This document shows positions 63,305-64,000 of a stretch of 64,000 bases of DNA, in pieces (position 1 is the stretch's first letter; every line of letters begins with the position of its first letter). The notes under the pieces were generated by a model that ran no database searches, was not told where the DNA came from, and worked only from the letters and a program-made list of their open reading frames with translations. This stretch comes from Phytohabitans rumicis. Lineage in GTDB: Bacteria > Actinomycetota > Actinomycetes > Mycobacteriales > Micromonosporaceae. The stretch lies in contig NZ_BLPG01000001.1 in the NCBI RefSeq assembly GCF_011764445.1, positions 3,348,001-3,412,000 of the forward strand, read 5' to 3'. The translations under genes and the position numbers were made by a program.

Positions 63305-64000
63305 CGGGTGTGGTCGAGCACGACCTTGCCAAACAGGTCGCCGGAGTGCAGCCGCGCGAACGCCTTCTCCACCTCGGAGAAGCCGTACACGCGGTCCACC
63401 ACCGGCTGGATCCCCCGCTCCTGGCAGAGCGCCAGCAGGTCGGCCAGCTCGCCCGGCGTACCCATGGACGAGCCCAGGATCTCCAGCTGCATGGCGAAGA
63501 CCCGGCGCAGGTTGACCTTCGGCTCGTAGCCCGAGGTCGCCCCGGAGACCACGATCCGGGCGCCGGGCGCGGCCGACTTCAGCGAGTGGTCGAACGTCGC
63601 CGCGCCGACCGTCTCGATCACCACGTCGACCCGTTCCGGCAGCCGGGCGCCCGACTCCAGCGCGGTCGCGCCCAGCTCGGCGATGCGTTCCCGCTTCCCG
63701 GGATCCCGGCTGGTCGCGTACACCCGCTTGCCGAGCGCGACGGCCAGCACCACCGCGGCGGTGGCGACGCCACCGCCGGCGCCCTGCACGAGCACGGCCT
63801 CGCCGTCGGCCACCCGGCCCCGCGTGGTGAGCATCCGGTACGCCGTCAGCCAGGCGGTCGGCAGGCACGCGGCATCCACAAACGACACCCCGGCGGGCTT
63901 GGGCACCAGGTTGGCGCGCGGCACCGCCACCCGCTCGGCGAGCGTGCCCGGGTGGCGCTCGGACAGGATCGAGTAGCCGCGCGGGTCGCCCGGGTCGCTG
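63301..64000 (-). CDS. Zinc-type alcohol dehydrogenase/quinone oxidoreductase (partial)
   Basis: The C-terminal ~230 residues of a medium-chain dehydrogenase/reductase; the frame is open to the window end, so the start is outside. It has AAVVLAVALGKRVYATSRDP (nucleotide fold), GEAVLVQGAGGGVATAA (NADPH glycine motif), ERVDVVIETVGAATFDHS, and SEVEKAFARLHSGDLFGKVVL. These fit quinone oxidoreductase-like MDR proteins that reduce small enones or alcohols. No zinc-binding GHE region is visible here because it would lie upstream. Confidence 0.85.
   Translation of the reverse strand, partial: SDPGDPRGYSILSERHPGTLAERVAVPRANLVPKPAGVSFVDAACLPTAWLTAYRMLTTRGRVADGEAVLVQGAGGGVATAAVVLAVALGKRVYATSRDPGKRERIAELGATALESGARLPERVDVVIETVGAATFDHSLKSAAPGARIVVSGATSGYEPKVNLRRVFAMQLEILGSSMGTPGELADLLALCQERGIQPVVDRVYGFSEVEKAFARLHSGDLFGKVVLDHTR

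Overview
The window is high-G+C actinobacterial chromosome, most likely from the family Micromonosporaceae. Supporting signs are GTG starts, ATGA/GTGA/TAGTG gene overlaps, and a fused 2-oxoglutarate decarboxylase (kgd) followed by a DUF6104 gene. The dispersed hairpin repeat with a GCAAAAAGC centre is also of a type I associate with that family; this is recall, not a search. I saw no rRNA, tRNA, CRISPR array, insertion sequence or phage gene. Most of the window is chromosomal housekeeping and secretome; the accessory part is roughly 0.9-13.3 kb.

Region 1 (1-13.3 kb) holds the most unusual content. A carboxylate-amine ligase fragment and an AbiEi/DUF559-like gene end in a strong hairpin. A same-strand cassette follows: a 68-aa peptide resembling the leader of FxSxx-COOH RiPP precursors but with a divergent C-terminus; a 636-aa HExxH putative peptide hydroxylase; a VMAP-C-like protein with an N-terminal effector-associated domain (EAD2-like); a MoxR AAA+ ATPase; and a 1453-aa SAV_2336-N/NB-ARC/TPR protein. 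Convergent to it, an operon encodes a DNA glycosylase, a four-helix membrane protein and a nucleoside phosphorylase ending in a second EAD2-like domain that matches the one on the VMAP protein. I read this as a composite of a RiPP tailoring module and a vWA-MoxR-VMAP type NTP-dependent conflict system, with the phosphorylase (and perhaps the membrane protein) as effector. No radical SAM maturase is present.

Region 2 (14-26 kb) contains arginine/ornithine catabolism (ddaH-rocD), an FHA protein, a pterin dehydratase with a CDF metal transporter, a secreted amidase, a fatty acid desaturase, a large SCO7613-type membrane protein, CutA, an acyltransferase and a patatin. Region 3 (26-34 kb) contains a Ser/Thr kinase, a chitinase with a probable leaderless promoter, a sugar ABC ATPase, a leader-like/EF-hand-like protein coupled to a sialidase, and a second DUF559-like gene. 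Region 4 (34-47 kb) contains a giant M50 peptide metalloprotease-like fusion, an HtrA protease with its two-component system, PadR/DUF4097, lipid acyltransferases, DUF3052 and an ABC exporter. Region 5 (47-64 kb) contains kgd-DUF6104, a discoidin-like protein and PhoD phosphatase, a PPOX-fold protein, DUF1992, Uma2, pta-ackA, an MMPL transporter, a sirtuin, a lipoprotein hydrolase and an oxidoreductase cut by the window end.

Five genes (amidase, SCO7613-type, htrA, plsC, Uma2), and probably the desaturase, are each broken by one missing base at or beside a short G/C run. Adding one base restores an exact codon count in every case, so consensus errors in the assembly are more likely than six real pseudogenes. 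Long hairpins close many genes; some carry the stop codon inside the stem.
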